A stretch of DNA of 64,000 nucleotides from Rhizobium mongolense subsp. loessense (GCF_900099775.1 NZ_FMTM01000006.1:124001-188000); one strand, 5' to 3'; counted from the stretch's first letter, positions 7,773 through 18,654 are shown. Numbers and translations: made by a program. The notes: generated by a model not told the origin, from the letters alone.

Positions 7773-9048
7773 TCAGGGCCGCGTTTGTCCGGTGCCGCGC
7801 ACGCGGTATTTGAAGGAGGTAAGCTGCTCGACACCTACAGGACCGCGGGCATGCATCTTGCCCGTCGCAATGCCGATTTCCGCACCCATGCCAAACTCGC
7901 CGCCGTCGGCGAATTGCGTGGAAGCGTTGTGCAGCAAAATGGCCGAATCGATCTCGGTGAAGAATCGCTCGACGACGACCGGATCTTCCGCGATCACGGC
8001 TTCCGTATGGTTCGACGAATACTTTTGGATATGTGCGATCGCGCCGGAAATGCCGTCCACGACGGCAACGGAAATGACTGCATCGAGATATTCGGTCGAC
8101 CAATCCTCCTCGGTCGCCGGCTTAATGCCCGGGGCAACCTTCAACACCGTGGCGGATGCGCGGATCTCACAGCCTGCCTCGGCCAGCGCTTCGAGAAGCG
8201 GTGTCAGATGCGTGCCGATTGCAGCGCCGTCGACAAGCAGGGTTTCCACGGCCCCGCAGATGCCTGTGCGGCGCATCTTGGCGTTGACGATGATCCTCGT
8301 TGCCATTTCGATATCGGCAGACTTGTCTACATAGATGTGGCAAAGGCCTTCGAGGTGGGCAAATACTGGCACGCGAGCTTCGTTCTGCACGCGCGCGACG
8401 AGGCTCTTGCCGCCGCGCGGCACGATGACGTCGATTGCACCTTCCAAGCCCCGCAGCATGGCGCCCACGGCGGCACGGTCCGAAACCGGAACGAGCTGTA
8501 TGGCATGCTCTGGAAGATCGGCTGTCTTCAACCCTTCAACGAGGCAGGCATGGATTGCCTGCGACGAACGGCGCGAATCCGAACCGCATCGCAGGATCAC
8601 AGCATTGCCTGCCTTCAGGCAAAGCGCACCGGCATCTGCCGTCACATTCGGCCGGCTTTCGAAGATGACGCCGATGACGCCGAGAGGTGTGCGCACCCGC
8701 TCGATCTTCAGTCCGTTCGGCCGGTCCCAGGCGGCAATCACTTCGCCGACCGGGTCCTTCAGAGCGGCAATGGCGCGGATGCCTTCGGCCATTTCGGTGA
8801 TGCGCTGGTCGTTCAGTGTCAGGCGGTCGATGAAGGAGGCAAGCATATCGGTGCCAGCGACATCCTTCAGATCCTTGGCGTTTTCGGCAAGGATGTGCTC
8901 CTTGCTTGCGAGGATCGCGTCGGCCATTGCATACAGCGCCTTGTTCTTGGCCTCGGTGGACGCAAAGCCTAACGGTCGTGCCGCTGCCTTGGCCTTGCGG
9001 CCGATGTCGTTCATCAGCGCATCAATGTCAGGGCCTTGCACAACGGTC

Positions 9049-9056
<8 letters not shown>
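7773..9056 (-). CDS. proA: Gamma-glutamyl phosphate reductase ProA
   Basis: The 427-residue enzyme reduces gamma-glutamyl phosphate to glutamate-5-semialdehyde with NADPH, the second step of proline synthesis. Visible blocks are [17 protein letters not shown] (127-143), [15 protein letters not shown], the tail of the nucleotide-binding fold [13 protein letters not shown], and the catalytic cysteine in [15 protein letters not shown] (Cys267). Length is normal for the family. It overlaps the proB stop by eight bases (9049-9056), consistent with coupled translation of ProB and ProA, which act in sequence. Confidence 0.96.
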
Positions 9057-11350
<2,294 letters not shown>

Positions 11351-11368
11351 CTAAGGTCAAAGATTATC

Positions 11369-12232
11369 GTGAAGTTTGCGAGCTATAACATACAGTACGG
11401 CTTCGGTCTTGATGGGATTTATGATCTCGGCCGTATTGCGGAGACACTCGATGGCGCAGATATCATCGCGCTTCAGGAGGTGACCAGAGGCTTCTCGCGA
11501 AACGATTTTTCCGACATGCCGGCTGATCTTGCGGCCTTCTTTCCCAACCATTTCTGGGTCTATGGCCCGGCCTGCGATCTGCATGTCGACGCCGGTGAAG
11601 AGGGTTTTCCGCCGCGCGGCACGCGCTTCCAGTTCGGCAACATGATCCTTTCGCGTTGGCCCATCCTGTCGGCGCGCACCCTGCTTTTGCCGCGCAGCCG
11701 CACAGTTTCGAAAATCAATTTGCAGCGTGGGGCGACCGAGGCCGTCATTCATACGCCGGAAGGGGCGCTTCGCGTCTATTCCGTTCATCTCGATCATGTT
11801 TCGCCCGACGAGCGCATCCGCCAGCTCGCCTACTTGAACGAGCGCATCAATGCGTTTCCGTTCGAGGGCGGTTGCCTGTCGGGTGCCTGCGAATTCGAGA
11901 TCACGGATCTGCCGCTTCCGGAAGACTACGTCATCTTGGGCGACTTCAACATGGTGCCGGAATCGCCGGAATATTGCTCGTTTGCCGGGACGAAGGACGG
12001 ATATTACGGCCGCGTGCCGCGCATCGGAACACCTGTCGATGCGCTGGCCGCGCTCGAAGGCTATGCGCCCGCAAGCTATAGCTGGATGGACCCGAAGAAC
12101 CACGGAAAACGCATGCATCTCGATTACTGCTTTGTCAGTTGCGGACTGCATGGCCGCCTGAAATCTGCTCATGTGGATACAGCTTCGGTAGGCTCCGACC
12201 ATTTCCCTGTCTGGGTCGAGATCGGCGGATAG
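11369..12232 (+). CDS. Endonuclease/exonuclease/phosphatase (EEP) family protein
   Basis: The 287-residue product has the EEP-fold metal and catalytic motifs: FASYNIQYG (Asn near the N-terminus), IIALQEV (metal-binding Glu), VYSVHLDH, VILGDFNMVPES (Asp/Asn pair) and the closing GSDHFPVWVEI (Asp-His). The fold hydrolyses phosphodiester or phosphomonoester bonds in nucleic acids, inositol phosphates or sphingolipids; the substrate cannot be read from sequence. The frame is open for 183 codons upstream inside obgE on the other strand, but GTG 11369 begins the domain and is preceded by AAGGTC. No signal peptide is present, so it is cytoplasmic. It is the only plus-strand gene in this stretch. Confidence 0.85.
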   Translation: MKFASYNIQYGFGLDGIYDLGRIAETLDGADIIALQEVTRGFSRNDFSDMPADLAAFFPNHFWVYGPACDLHVDAGEEGFPPRGTRFQFGNMILSRWPILSARTLLLPRSRTVSKINLQRGATEAVIHTPEGALRVYSVHLDHVSPDERIRQLAYLNERINAFPFEGGCLSGACEFEITDLPLPEDYVILGDFNMVPESPEYCSFAGTKDGYYGRVPRIGTPVDALAALEGYAPASYSWMDPKNHGKRMHLDYCFVSCGLHGRLKSAHVDTASVGSDHFPVWVEIGG

Positions 12233-12235
12233 GAA

Positions 12236-12261
12236 AACACCGCAGCGGCGGCTGCGGTGTT
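12236..12261. terminator. Bidirectional terminator between convergent genes
   Basis: AACACCGCAGC and GCTGCGGTGTT pair perfectly over 11 bp with a GGCG loop, four bases after the phosphodiesterase stop. The minus-strand read ends in TTTTCC, so it probably also ends the acetyltransferase transcript. Confidence 0.7.
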
Positions 12262-12270
12262 CTTGTCTGG

Positions 12271-12858
12271 TCAGGCAGCCTTCGTGATCTGCAGAGCGCC
12301 GGGCTGAAGCACGGTTTCGACGTGCGATACCATGGTGTTGCGGGCGAAGCTGTAGATCTCCGCACATCCCGTCATCCGGAAACCAAGCTTTTCCTGCAAT
12401 CTCAGCGAGGCTGGATTGTCCGCGAACACGCCCGAATGAACGGCGCTTTCCGGCATCCGCCGGGAGAAGCGCTCCAGCACGGCTGCGACAGCCTCGCTCA
12501 TATAGCCGCGCCGCCAAAAGTAGCGGTTCAGCCAGTAGCCAAGGTGCCAGCGGCCGTGGCGGAGCTCGACGGAGACGACGCCGATATGCGTGTCGTCGCC
12601 ATCGGTGACCGCCAAGTGCCAATCCGGCAGACTACCGGACGTCACGGGAACCAGCCAATCAAGCGCGTCCTGCCTGTCATAGGGCGCGGGCACGCGGGCA
12701 AGCATGCGGGTGACTGCGAAGTCGGACAGCGATTCGGCAATCGCATTCGCATCGGCCAACCTGTGCGGGCGGAGCGTCAGCCGGGGCGTGGTGACGACCG
12801 GCACGGGGCCGGGCGTCACTTGCTCGCTCTTGGGTCGCTGCAAGATGGCGGCGCTCAT
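12271..12858 (-). CDS. GNAT family N-acetyltransferase
   Basis: The 195-residue protein has the RimJ/RimL-type acetyltransferase pattern: TPRLTLRPHRLADANAIAE near residue 23, DWHLAVTDGDDTHIGVVSVE, then the acetyl-CoA region GYWLNRYFWRRGYMSEAVAAVLE and NPASLRLQEKLGFRMTG. Substrates of this subgroup include N-terminal amines of ribosomal proteins and small molecules. The ATG at 12858 shares its first base with the TGA of the preceding acetyltransferase, so translation is coupled. The longer upstream frame lies inside the neighbour and is not coding. Tandem GNAT genes between rpmA and obgE are common in rhizobia. Confidence 0.87.
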   Translation of the reverse strand: MSAAILQRPKSEQVTPGPVPVVTTPRLTLRPHRLADANAIAESLSDFAVTRMLARVPAPYDRQDALDWLVPVTSGSLPDWHLAVTDGDDTHIGVVSVELRHGRWHLGYWLNRYFWRRGYMSEAVAAVLERFSRRMPESAVHSGVFADNPASLRLQEKLGFRMTGCAEIYSFARNTMVSHVETVLQPGALQITKAA

Positions 12859-13490
12859 CACAAGCTCCCCCAACTTCTCAGCGACATCCAGGTCTTCCGG
12901 TCGAGCCGGTACCATTCCACGGGCACGTTGCTGCCGAGTGCCAGAGATGCGGCAAGGCCTGAGCCCTGGAACTGGAAGCCGCACTTCTGGATGACCCGCC
13001 GCGACGCGATGTTCATCACCCGGCAACGGGCATCGATCTGATCGACGTTTTCGCGCGTGCGAAAGACCATATCCACCAGAGCGTGGCACGCTTCGGTCGT
13101 ATAGCCCTGGTTCCAGTAGGGTTCACCGAGCCAATAGCCGATTTCGACGGTACGCCCGTCTGCATGCGGCTCAACTCCGCAGCACCCCATGAAGGCGCCG
13201 TTTTCAGCTTTGGTGATGGCATAGACGCACTTACCAATCTCGCCGTTCTTCGTCCGACGCACGAAGTCGGCTGCATCATTGGCGGTATATGGGTGCGGCA
13301 TACGCGATACCATTGTGGCGACTTTGGCGTTGTTGGCGAGATGGGAAAGGGCGTCAATGTCTTCCTCGTGGGGCGCGCGCATGACGAGCCTTTCCGATAA
13401 CAAGACAGGGCAATCGGTCCTTAACCGCTCCGGCCTCAGCCGCTCTTGGGGTGACCGTGATTGGTCAACCCTTATCAGTTCGCCTTGCAT
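12858..13490 (-). CDS. GNAT family N-acetyltransferase (RimJ/RimL-like)
   Basis: The 210-residue protein has LLSERLVMRAPHEEDIDAL (about 30-48), the acetyl-CoA motif EIGYWLGEPYWNQGYTTEAC and the following block NIASRRVIQKCGFQFQGSG. It is a paralogue-like partner of the next gene, with which it shares a one-base stop/start overlap. The 35-residue N-terminal extension before the domain (MQGELIRVDQSRSPQERL) is basic and probably disordered. A terminator stands between it and rpmA, so it needs its own promoter or read-through. Its acceptor is unknown. Confidence 0.87.
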   Translation of the reverse strand: MQGELIRVDQSRSPQERLRPERLRTDCPVLLSERLVMRAPHEEDIDALSHLANNAKVATMVSRMPHPYTANDAADFVRRTKNGEIGKCVYAITKAENGAFMGCCGVEPHADGRTVEIGYWLGEPYWNQGYTTEACHALVDMVFRTRENVDQIDARCRVMNIASRRVIQKCGFQFQGSGLAASLALGSNVPVEWYRLDRKTWMSLRSWGSL

Positions 13491-13504
13491 GTTCAGTCCT
13501 CCTT

Positions 13505-13544
13505 ATGGACAAAGAAAAAGGGGAGATGGCGCCCCATCTCCCCT
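13505..13544 (-). terminator. Rho-independent terminator of rplU-rpmA
   Basis: An 11-bp perfect stem AGGGGAGATGG / CCATCTCCCCT (13519-13529 with 13534-13544, loop of four) is followed on the minus strand by TTTTTCTTTG. It lies 71 bases beyond the rpmA stop. Confidence 0.88.
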
Positions 13545-13614
13545 GTTTTCTGGACTGAACCTGGTACGGCCAGCCGGGTCGATGAGACGCCGGCTGTTTT
13601 TGAGCGCTACCGGC

Positions 13615-13884
13615 TTATTCCGCTGCTTCCGCTTTCGGCATTACAGACACGTAAACGCGACCATTGGCCTTCGTTCGGTAGTCCACATTGCCTGCCGTAA
13701 GCGCAAAAATGGTGTGGTCCTTCCCGAGGCCGACATTGGCGCCCGGATGCCACTGCGTACCGCGCTGACGCACGATAATGTTGCCTGCGATGACGGCTTC
13801 GCCGCCGAACTTCTTCACGCCAAGGCGCTTGGATTCGGAATCACGACCGTTACGCGATGAACCGCCAGCTTTTTTGTGTGCCAT
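13615..13884 (-). CDS. rpmA: 50S ribosomal protein L27
   Basis: The 89-residue protein has the L27 start [20 protein letters not shown] followed by [23 protein letters not shown] and [18 protein letters not shown]. The Gly/Ser-rich N-terminus reaches into the peptidyl transferase centre. There is no Firmicutes-type N-terminal cleavage extension. A ribosome-binding site AAGGAG lies eight bases before the ATG. It follows rplU after 34 bp in the conserved rplU-rpmA pair. Confidence 0.98.
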   Translation of the reverse strand: MAHKKAGGSSRNGRDSESKRLGVKKFGGEAVIAGNIIVRQRGTQWHPGANVGLGKDHTIFALTAGNVDYRTKANGRVYVSVMPKAEAAE

Positions 13885-13918
13885 TGGAGTTCTCCTTTAA
13901 ACCTTTAGTCTTGTGATC

Positions 13919-14236
13919 TTACTTGGCAGCCACGATGTCCGTGATGCGGACGACCGTATGATGCTGGCGATGGCCGCGCGAACGCTTCGAGTTCTGACGG
14001 CGGCGCTTCTTGAAGGCGATGACCTTCTTGCCGCGGTTGTGCTCGACCACTTCGGCCTTGACGGAAGCGCCCTTGACGAAGGGAGCACCAATCGAAGCGT
14101 CGGCGCCTTCGCCGATTACGAGGACTTCGGTGAATTCGATGGAGTCGCCAGCGGTTGCTTCAAGCTTCTCGATGGTCAGCACGTCGTTGGCTGCCACACG
14201 GTACTGCTTACCGCCGGTCTTGATGACTGCGAACAT
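13919..14236 (-). CDS. rplU: 50S ribosomal protein L21
   Basis: The 105-residue protein begins [20 protein letters not shown], the L21 signature, with [35 protein letters not shown] as the basic rRNA-binding part. It binds 23S rRNA near L20. A good ribosome-binding site (AAAGGA) precedes the ATG. The transcript carries a leader of about 170 nt with a terminator-like hairpin, so expression may be attenuated. Confidence 0.98.
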   Translation of the reverse strand: MFAVIKTGGKQYRVAANDVLTIEKLEATAGDSIEFTEVLVIGEGADASIGAPFVKGASVKAEVVEHNRGKKVIAFKKRRRQNSKRSRGHRQHHTVVRITDIVAAK

Positions 14237-14354
14237 TTTTTAATCCTTTCATGTTCGATCCAGCTCTCCCCGCAAACCGCAGGTGGCTGTCTTCTTATCA
14301 GTCGAAGTTAAGCAGGGATTTCAGGGCATTCGCCCGGAACTCTGTCTGCCGGTG

Positions 14355-14376
14355 AAAACCCCGCGCGAGCGCGAGG
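14355..14376 (-). promoter_or_regulatory. Attenuator-like hairpin in the rplU leader
   Basis: On the minus strand CCTCGCG (14376-14370), loop CTCG and CGCGGGG (14365-14359) form a seven-pair GC-rich stem followed directly by TTTTC. It lies downstream of the predicted promoter and about 120 bases before the rplU ATG, where a terminator could control the ribosomal protein operon. Function is inference from structure. Confidence 0.4.
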
Positions 14377-14415
14377 CTGGCAAGGCACGGACTTCTCCAT
14401 GCCTATTGCGTGAGC

Positions 14416-14444
14416 GAGATACGCGAGTGTCAAAAAGCTGTCAA
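14416..14444 (-). promoter_or_regulatory. Predicted promoter of rplU-rpmA
   Basis: On the minus strand TTGACA (14444-14439) is followed after 17 bases by TATCTC (14421-14416). The -35 box is a perfect sigma-70 consensus; the -10 box matches weakly. A second TTGACA lies 11 bases further downstream. Confidence 0.55.
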
Positions 14445-14476
14445 GGCAAAAGGATGAAAAGCTTTACAATTTCGTC

Positions 14477-14505
14477 TTGCCAGCCTGCCTTTTGATCGCT
14501 ATGAG
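14477..14505 (+). promoter_or_regulatory. Possible promoter of tRNA-Ser
   Basis: TTGCCA (14477-14482), 17-base spacer, TATGAG (14500-14505), ending 35 bases before the mature tRNA. Both boxes are imperfect. Confidence 0.35.
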
Positions 14506-14540
14506 ACAGCCCGCGCGAAACAAGCGCCAACCAGCACCGC

Positions 14541-14630
14541 GGAGAGGTGGCAGAGTGGTTGAATGCACCGCACTCGAAATGCGGCATGCCTGCAAGGGCA
14601 TCGGGGGTTCGAATCCCCCCCTCTCCGCCA
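14541..14630 (+). tRNA. tRNA-Ser(CGA)
   Basis: The 90-base class II tRNA has the acceptor stem GGAGAGG / CCTCTCC, anticodon stem CCGCA / TGCGG around loop CTCGAAA (anticodon CGA, reading UCG), a long variable arm with ATGCC / GGGCAT, T arm GGGGG-TTCGAAT-CCCCC and an encoded CCA end. tRNA genes of this kind are common integration sites; integrase remnants occur 2-4 kb downstream, but I found no second copy of the tRNA 3' end in the window. Confidence 0.97.
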
Positions 14631-14775
14631 GATTTTATTTGAAATCAAATGATTGTGAAACCTCGGCATCTGCCGAGAGCCTTTGCCGTTGGGTGGCTGC
14701 GATCACAAATCATGGCAGGCCACGCTGACGGCGCGTCCGTTGTAGTGGGCACTATTCAAGCCGTTGTGATCTGAT

Positions 14776-15087
14776 TCAGCCGAAGCTCTCGACTGCCCTC
14801 TCAATCCCGGGCCGGGCCTTCGCCAGGTCATCGCGGTTCATGACCGCCTTGATCTCAACACTGGCATCAAACGCAAGGAACCATGGCTCAGCAACGGCCG
14901 GAATCTCCGAGGTGTCCGTCATGTCGAAGAAAATCAGGCCCGTTCTTTTCCCGTCGAATTCAGTGAAGTAGGCCGCTTCGGGTTTGAGATCAGCAAGGAT
15001 GGATTGAATCTTGGTGACGAGGCTGCCGTCTTTGATTGCTGCGTTTCCCTTGTCAACGGGAAGCGAAACTTTGAGCATCATTCGCAT
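14776..15087 (-). CDS. Conserved hypothetical protein, 103 residues
   Basis: The product begins MRMMLKVSLPVDKGNAAIKD and contains AYFTEFDGKRTGLIFFDMTD and PAVAEPWFLAFDASVEIKAVM. The alternating strand/helix pattern over about 100 residues is consistent with a dimeric alpha/beta barrel (ferredoxin-like) fold. Similar small proteins occur widely in rhizobia, but I know no function. An AAGGAGAA ribosome-binding site lies before the ATG (15087). It stands alone on the minus strand between tRNA-Ser and a small membrane protein gene. Confidence 0.72.
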   Translation of the reverse strand: MRMMLKVSLPVDKGNAAIKDGSLVTKIQSILADLKPEAAYFTEFDGKRTGLIFFDMTDTSEIPAVAEPWFLAFDASVEIKAVMNRDDLAKARPGIERAVESFG

Positions 15088-15201
15088 TTCTATTCTCCTT
15101 TTTCCTGCATATGTTGCGTTCAGCGATGCCTCATGCCCGACGAGCGGGTCGATGAGGCCGTGCTTTACGCTGCTTTAAGCATCTCCGTATATAAGAATAC
15201 G

Positions 15202-15354
15202 ATGAGATACGTCATCGCTGCTTTTATTCTAGCGTGTTTCGTTACCTGGGATTTTGCCGAGAAAAAGGGATCCTTCTCTTTGGCGGCTCTGGATACCATC
15301 ACTCATTATGCGAAGCAGCCATCTCGAATTCTACAAAGGCTAGCGCCTCGATAA
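15202..15354 (+). CDS. Small single-helix membrane protein, 50 residues
   Basis: The ATG at 15202 opens a 50-residue frame MRYVIAAFILACFVTWDFAEKKG..., a hydrophobic helix at about residues 3-16 followed by a charged tail ending RILQRLAPR. Rhizobial genomes contain many similar short proteins (MRYxIAAxxLxxFxxWD type), which is why I keep it. The frame is open further upstream (from 15004) but that part is antisense to the neighbour. The ribosome-binding site is weak, so this is tentative. Confidence 0.45.
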   Translation: MRYVIAAFILACFVTWDFAEKKGSFSLAALDTITHYAKQPSRILQRLAPR

Positions 15355-15692
15355 TAAGTAGCGCACGCTCCCTTATTCCATACGCATTGGAATCATTGGA
15401 GATTTGGATATTCTAACTTGCGTTCGGGATTTCTGCCGCCTCCACAGCTCAGAGGCCGATAGCAAGCACAAGTGCGCCGGCGCAGTATGAAGCCTCGCTG
15501 TAGGCTACGTTGAACCAGAAATCCTCCCGTTCTCAATCAACCGAGATTTGCCTCGGGCGCTGATCTGGGACACAGCGGGAGGCACTTGTCATCCAAGAAC
15601 GCAGTAGCAGTTCGAAGCACGTAACGCTTTTATTAGATATTAGATATACGCTTACAACGAGAAGTATTAGCAGACGTGAGGAGTCGCTAATC
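15355..15692. other. Intergenic, no gene supported
   Basis: No frame here has coding character on either strand. AT-rich stretches near 15630-15680 (ATTAGATATTAGATATACG) may include the promoter of the following HD-GYP gene. Confidence 0.5.
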
Positions 15693-16619
15693 GTGGTTCT
15701 GCGTATTCGAAAGTCCTTGCTTCGAAAAGGAATGTATATTGAAGCGGTAGAATGCGCTGACTTGGAGTTCTCCGGACGACGCTTCCTGCTTGAAACGGAT
15801 TCCGCCCTGCATTCCATACTCGCCTCTTCGGCGGAATACGTTCTGATCAACCGTGCGAAAAGCAATGTCGATTGCGGTTTGCCTGTTTGCCGCCAGCCGG
15901 ACGAGCACGTCCAGCCCACATCCCTGCGTGAATCAGACCAGCGCACACGGATCCAGCATGCGGTATCTCAAGTAACCGCGACTTTGCGGGACGGTTTTGA
16001 CGAGATCAAATCAGGCAAGTTCGATATCGATCGATTCGCCCCCGCCGCCATGAACATCACCGCTTCCTTAGTCGCCTCGCCCCATGTCTTGGTCGAGGTC
16101 ACGCGGCTAAAGACCAAGGATGAGGGAACTTATATCCACTCGCTCGCGGTCAGCGGGCTCATGACGGGGCTCGGTCACCTGTCGGACCTGGGAGAGGAAA
16201 CGACAAGGGAATTAACCATAGCCGGGCTGTTGCATGATCTTGGCAAGTTGCTGATACCCAACGCTATCCTCAATAAGAGCGGACAGCTGACAGAGGCCGA
16301 GCGGCATGTAATGCGCACCCATCCTGAGCGTGGCTACCTCCGCCTTAAGCAGCATCCGGAGGTATCTGACCTGATTCTCGAAATCTGCCGATTTCACCAC
16401 GAAGCCCTTGACGGAAGCGGCTACCCGCTTGGCCTTCGAGCTGATCGACTGAGTTTACCTGTTCGCATATGCACCGTGTGCGACGTGTTTGACGCCCTTA
16501 CGAGCGTCCGCCCCTACAAGCGCGCATGGACCAGCACAGAAGCGCTGAAGTGGATGTTCGATAGGGGACATCTCTTCGACAGGAGACTGGTCCTGCGGCT
16601 CGGAAGCTTGATTAACTAA
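15693..16619 (+). CDS. HD-GYP domain protein, probable cyclic-di-GMP phosphodiesterase
   Basis: The 308-residue protein has an N-terminal DUF3391-like segment (VLRIRKSLLRKGMYIEAVE..., about 1-60), a linker, and an HD-GYP domain. Metal and catalytic motifs are present: HS at 149-150, HDLGK at 181-185, HHExxDGSGYP at 235-245 and CDVFDALTSVRPYK at 263-276. HD-GYP enzymes hydrolyse c-di-GMP to GMP and thereby affect motility and biofilm state. The start codon is GTG or the ATG-equivalent at 15693 without a clear ribosome-binding site. No partner gene is adjacent. All catalytic residues look intact, so activity is expected. Confidence 0.87.
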   Translation: MVLRIRKSLLRKGMYIEAVECADLEFSGRRFLLETDSALHSILASSAEYVLINRAKSNVDCGLPVCRQPDEHVQPTSLRESDQRTRIQHAVSQVTATLRDGFDEIKSGKFDIDRFAPAAMNITASLVASPHVLVEVTRLKTKDEGTYIHSLAVSGLMTGLGHLSDLGEETTRELTIAGLLHDLGKLLIPNAILNKSGQLTEAERHVMRTHPERGYLRLKQHPEVSDLILEICRFHHEALDGSGYPLGLRADRLSLPVRICTVCDVFDALTSVRPYKRAWTSTEALKWMFDRGHLFDRRLVLRLGSLIN

Positions 16620-16727
16620 GTGCAGTTTGGTTTGATGGTTTGCCGAGGAGAAAACCCGTTCCAGGAGTTCAAAAGTCGATCCGGCTCGCCGAGCAGTGAA
16701 TGCATGCGAGAATTAATAGGTGAGGAT

Positions 16728-16833
16728 GCCGGGATAATCCTTGGCTCACCCCCGAGGGCGTCCTACGCGCGATCTTCAACATCCGCTGGAGACCACATGG
16801 CGACAATCAGAAAACTAAGAGGGCGTCTGGCTG
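16728..16833 (+). repeat. Integrase 5'-end remnant, copy A (direct repeat with 18408-18515)
   Basis: The segment GGGATAATCCTTGG ... GATCTTCAACATC ... GGAGA(C/T)CACATGGCG and the following ACAATCAG are repeated at 18408-18515 in the same orientation with about 80 percent identity by eye. After the ATG (16798) it encodes MATIRKLRGRLAG, the typical beginning of rhizobial tyrosine integrases, and then diverges. Similarity ends about 24 bases before the end of the minus-strand DUF6880-like gene. It is a fragment only. Confidence 0.65.
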
Positions 16834-16856
16834 GCGCCGTTGCAGATGATCCTTCG

Positions 16857-18293
16857 TCACTGTCCTGCGGCCGTCCAGAATCCGGCCTTCTTCGCGTGCT
16901 TGCCCCTCAGATCTGCAACATAGTCGGGATGTGACGTAAAAGTGTCGAGGGCGCAAATCTTCGTCGACAATCGCTCACATTGAACGAGATGTCGCGCGGC
17001 AAAGCGATAGCGACTGGATTTCGCTCGATCGAGCGTAAAGTCAATCATAGCCCGCAGGACGATGGTCGCTGCCAACGGATACTTCTCCTGCAGATGCTCG
17101 GACGCCGGCGTCAAAAGTTCGTAGTGATCGCCATCAAGTTCGGCTGCACGCGCGCGAATGAGAGTCGCAGCCCTGTCGAGCGCCGGCCATGACAGCAGGA
17201 AGGCGAGCGCCTGGTGGACATCCGAGAAGTGGCTCACACAATCGAAGGCGTTTTCCTCTGCTTCGAGATCATCGAAATCCGGTAGGCGGTTCAGAAAAGC
17301 TCGCAGGTGCCGCTCGTTCAGCGATTGTTCGAAGCACTGCCAGCGAAAGGCCTGCGCTTCGTCCCTCCGCCCCAGAGCTTCAAGCACATCGAGGCGGGCT
17401 TTTTCCCACTCGAACGGGGATTGTCGGCCCTTCATCTCAATGCGATTGATGGCATCCCATGCCTCTCCGGCCCGGCCCGCCTTCAGCAGTCGCTGGGCGA
17501 TTTCTGCCGCAATCATCGGCACGGATCTCGCCTGCTCGCTCTGCTGCGCGATGAAGGCATCAACGTCGCCCTGGGCATCGGCGATCTGCTCCAATGCTGA
17601 CCTGATGGTTCTGCCGCGATGGCGGAGATTGAATTCGTCTTCGTAACCCGGGCCACTGCTTGCCCAACCGATTACGGCAAGGCCTGCCTCAGTCGGCGTA
17701 TCGACCGGCGCTTTTGCCCAATCGTCGAACAACGACTTCAGCCGGTCGAGGCCTTCCGCACCCAGCGCCGGCGACAGATTCTCGATTAGGCGATCATACT
17801 GTCCGTAGCCATTGTCCTGCAGCGCGCGGAAGGTTTGTTCGCCGAGCAGGCGCGGGTCCGGTCTTGCCGCGCTTGCTATCGTGCCCAGATCAACGCAGGC
17901 CTGATGAAAGACATCCATGATCGTGCCGTTGCCATCGTCGCATCGCTCGAAAATCGAACGCGCCAGGCCCATGAAGCGCCACATCACCTCCACCGCCTCG
18001 TCCGGATCGCTGCTGGCGATCGTATCAACGATCACGTGCCGCTGCGTCTCCAGATCGCTCTTCAAGGCCTTCACCCGGCGCCAGTTGATCATGGAGCGGG
18101 AGCGCTCGATCGATGAAAGCCGCTTTGTTACTTCCCTTGCAACTTCAGCGCTGCTCTGCGTTCCGGCGAGCTCGATCCGCAGCCGGCGTTTGGTCGCGGC
18201 GCTGCCCGTGCTGATCTCGATCAGCAACTCGGCCAGCCTCTCGGCGCCTAGCACTTCCAGGTTTTTGGCGTTCAGCGTCGTTTTCGGTGCCAT
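16857..18293 (-). CDS. DUF6880-like protein, 478 residues
   Basis: The protein starts MAPKTTLNAKNLEVLGAERLAELLIEIS and is almost wholly alpha-helical, with several Leu/Ala-rich helix pairs (for example FIAQQSEQARSVPMIAAEIAQRLLKAGRAGEAWDAINRIE), suggesting a TPR- or HEAT-like superhelix in the C-terminal half. I recognise it as the DUF6880 type common in alpha-proteobacteria; its function is unknown. No transmembrane segment or signal peptide is visible. ATG 18293 is preferred over an in-frame TTG at 18305. The gene sits between two fragments of the same integrase 5' end in the opposite orientation, which suggests arrival as mobile cargo. Confidence 0.75.
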   Translation of the reverse strand: MAPKTTLNAKNLEVLGAERLAELLIEISTGSAATKRRLRIELAGTQSSAEVAREVTKRLSSIERSRSMINWRRVKALKSDLETQRHVIVDTIASSDPDEAVEVMWRFMGLARSIFERCDDGNGTIMDVFHQACVDLGTIASAARPDPRLLGEQTFRALQDNGYGQYDRLIENLSPALGAEGLDRLKSLFDDWAKAPVDTPTEAGLAVIGWASSGPGYEDEFNLRHRGRTIRSALEQIADAQGDVDAFIAQQSEQARSVPMIAAEIAQRLLKAGRAGEAWDAINRIEMKGRQSPFEWEKARLDVLEALGRRDEAQAFRWQCFEQSLNERHLRAFLNRLPDFDDLEAEENAFDCVSHFSDVHQALAFLLSWPALDRAATLIRARAAELDGDHYELLTPASEHLQEKYPLAATIVLRAMIDFTLDRAKSSRYRFAARHLVQCERLSTKICALDTFTSHPDYVADLRGKHAKKAGFWTAAGQ

Positions 18294-18407
18294 CCATTTT
18301 TCCAAGATTTCAGTCGTCGAGAACCATATACGCCGGCAGCATTCAGGGCGACAACCGGTTGAGCTTTACGTCGACAACCGTCCGTAGACGAAACATCGAT
18401 GTGTGCC

Positions 18408-18515
18408 AGGGATAATCCTTGGCGCCCCTTCAGGGTATCCTAGGCGTGATCTTCAACATCGATTGGAGATCACATGGCGGCGACAATCAGGAAGCTCAGA
18501 GCACGCTGGCAAGCC
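18408..18515 (+). repeat. Integrase 5'-end remnant, copy B (direct repeat with 16728-16833)
   Basis: This copy keeps the same leader (GGGATAATCCTTGGC, GATCTTCAACATC, GGAGATCACATGGCG) and then encodes MAATIRKLRARWQAHP, even closer to the usual integrase start MATIRKLRGRWQAQVRRRG. The frame degenerates within about 40 codons, before the next gene at 18655. The preserved leader suggests that it once carried the promoter and ribosome-binding site of the integrase. Confidence 0.68.
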
Positions 18516-18654
18516 CATCCTCGGAAAACACGGCGTCTGCTCGATGTCGGCGAACGTCATCTTATTCAGGGCACCAAGTCCGCGAAATATGGTTGTAATG
18601 TTTTATCTATGCGCGTAAAGAGTTTAGATGCGTAACAACCGATGAGCCGCTACG

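Noticed and set aside
14663-14690. Small hairpin CTCGGC-ATCT-GCCGAG after tRNA-Ser as a terminator
   Set aside because: Only six base pairs and no T-run follows.
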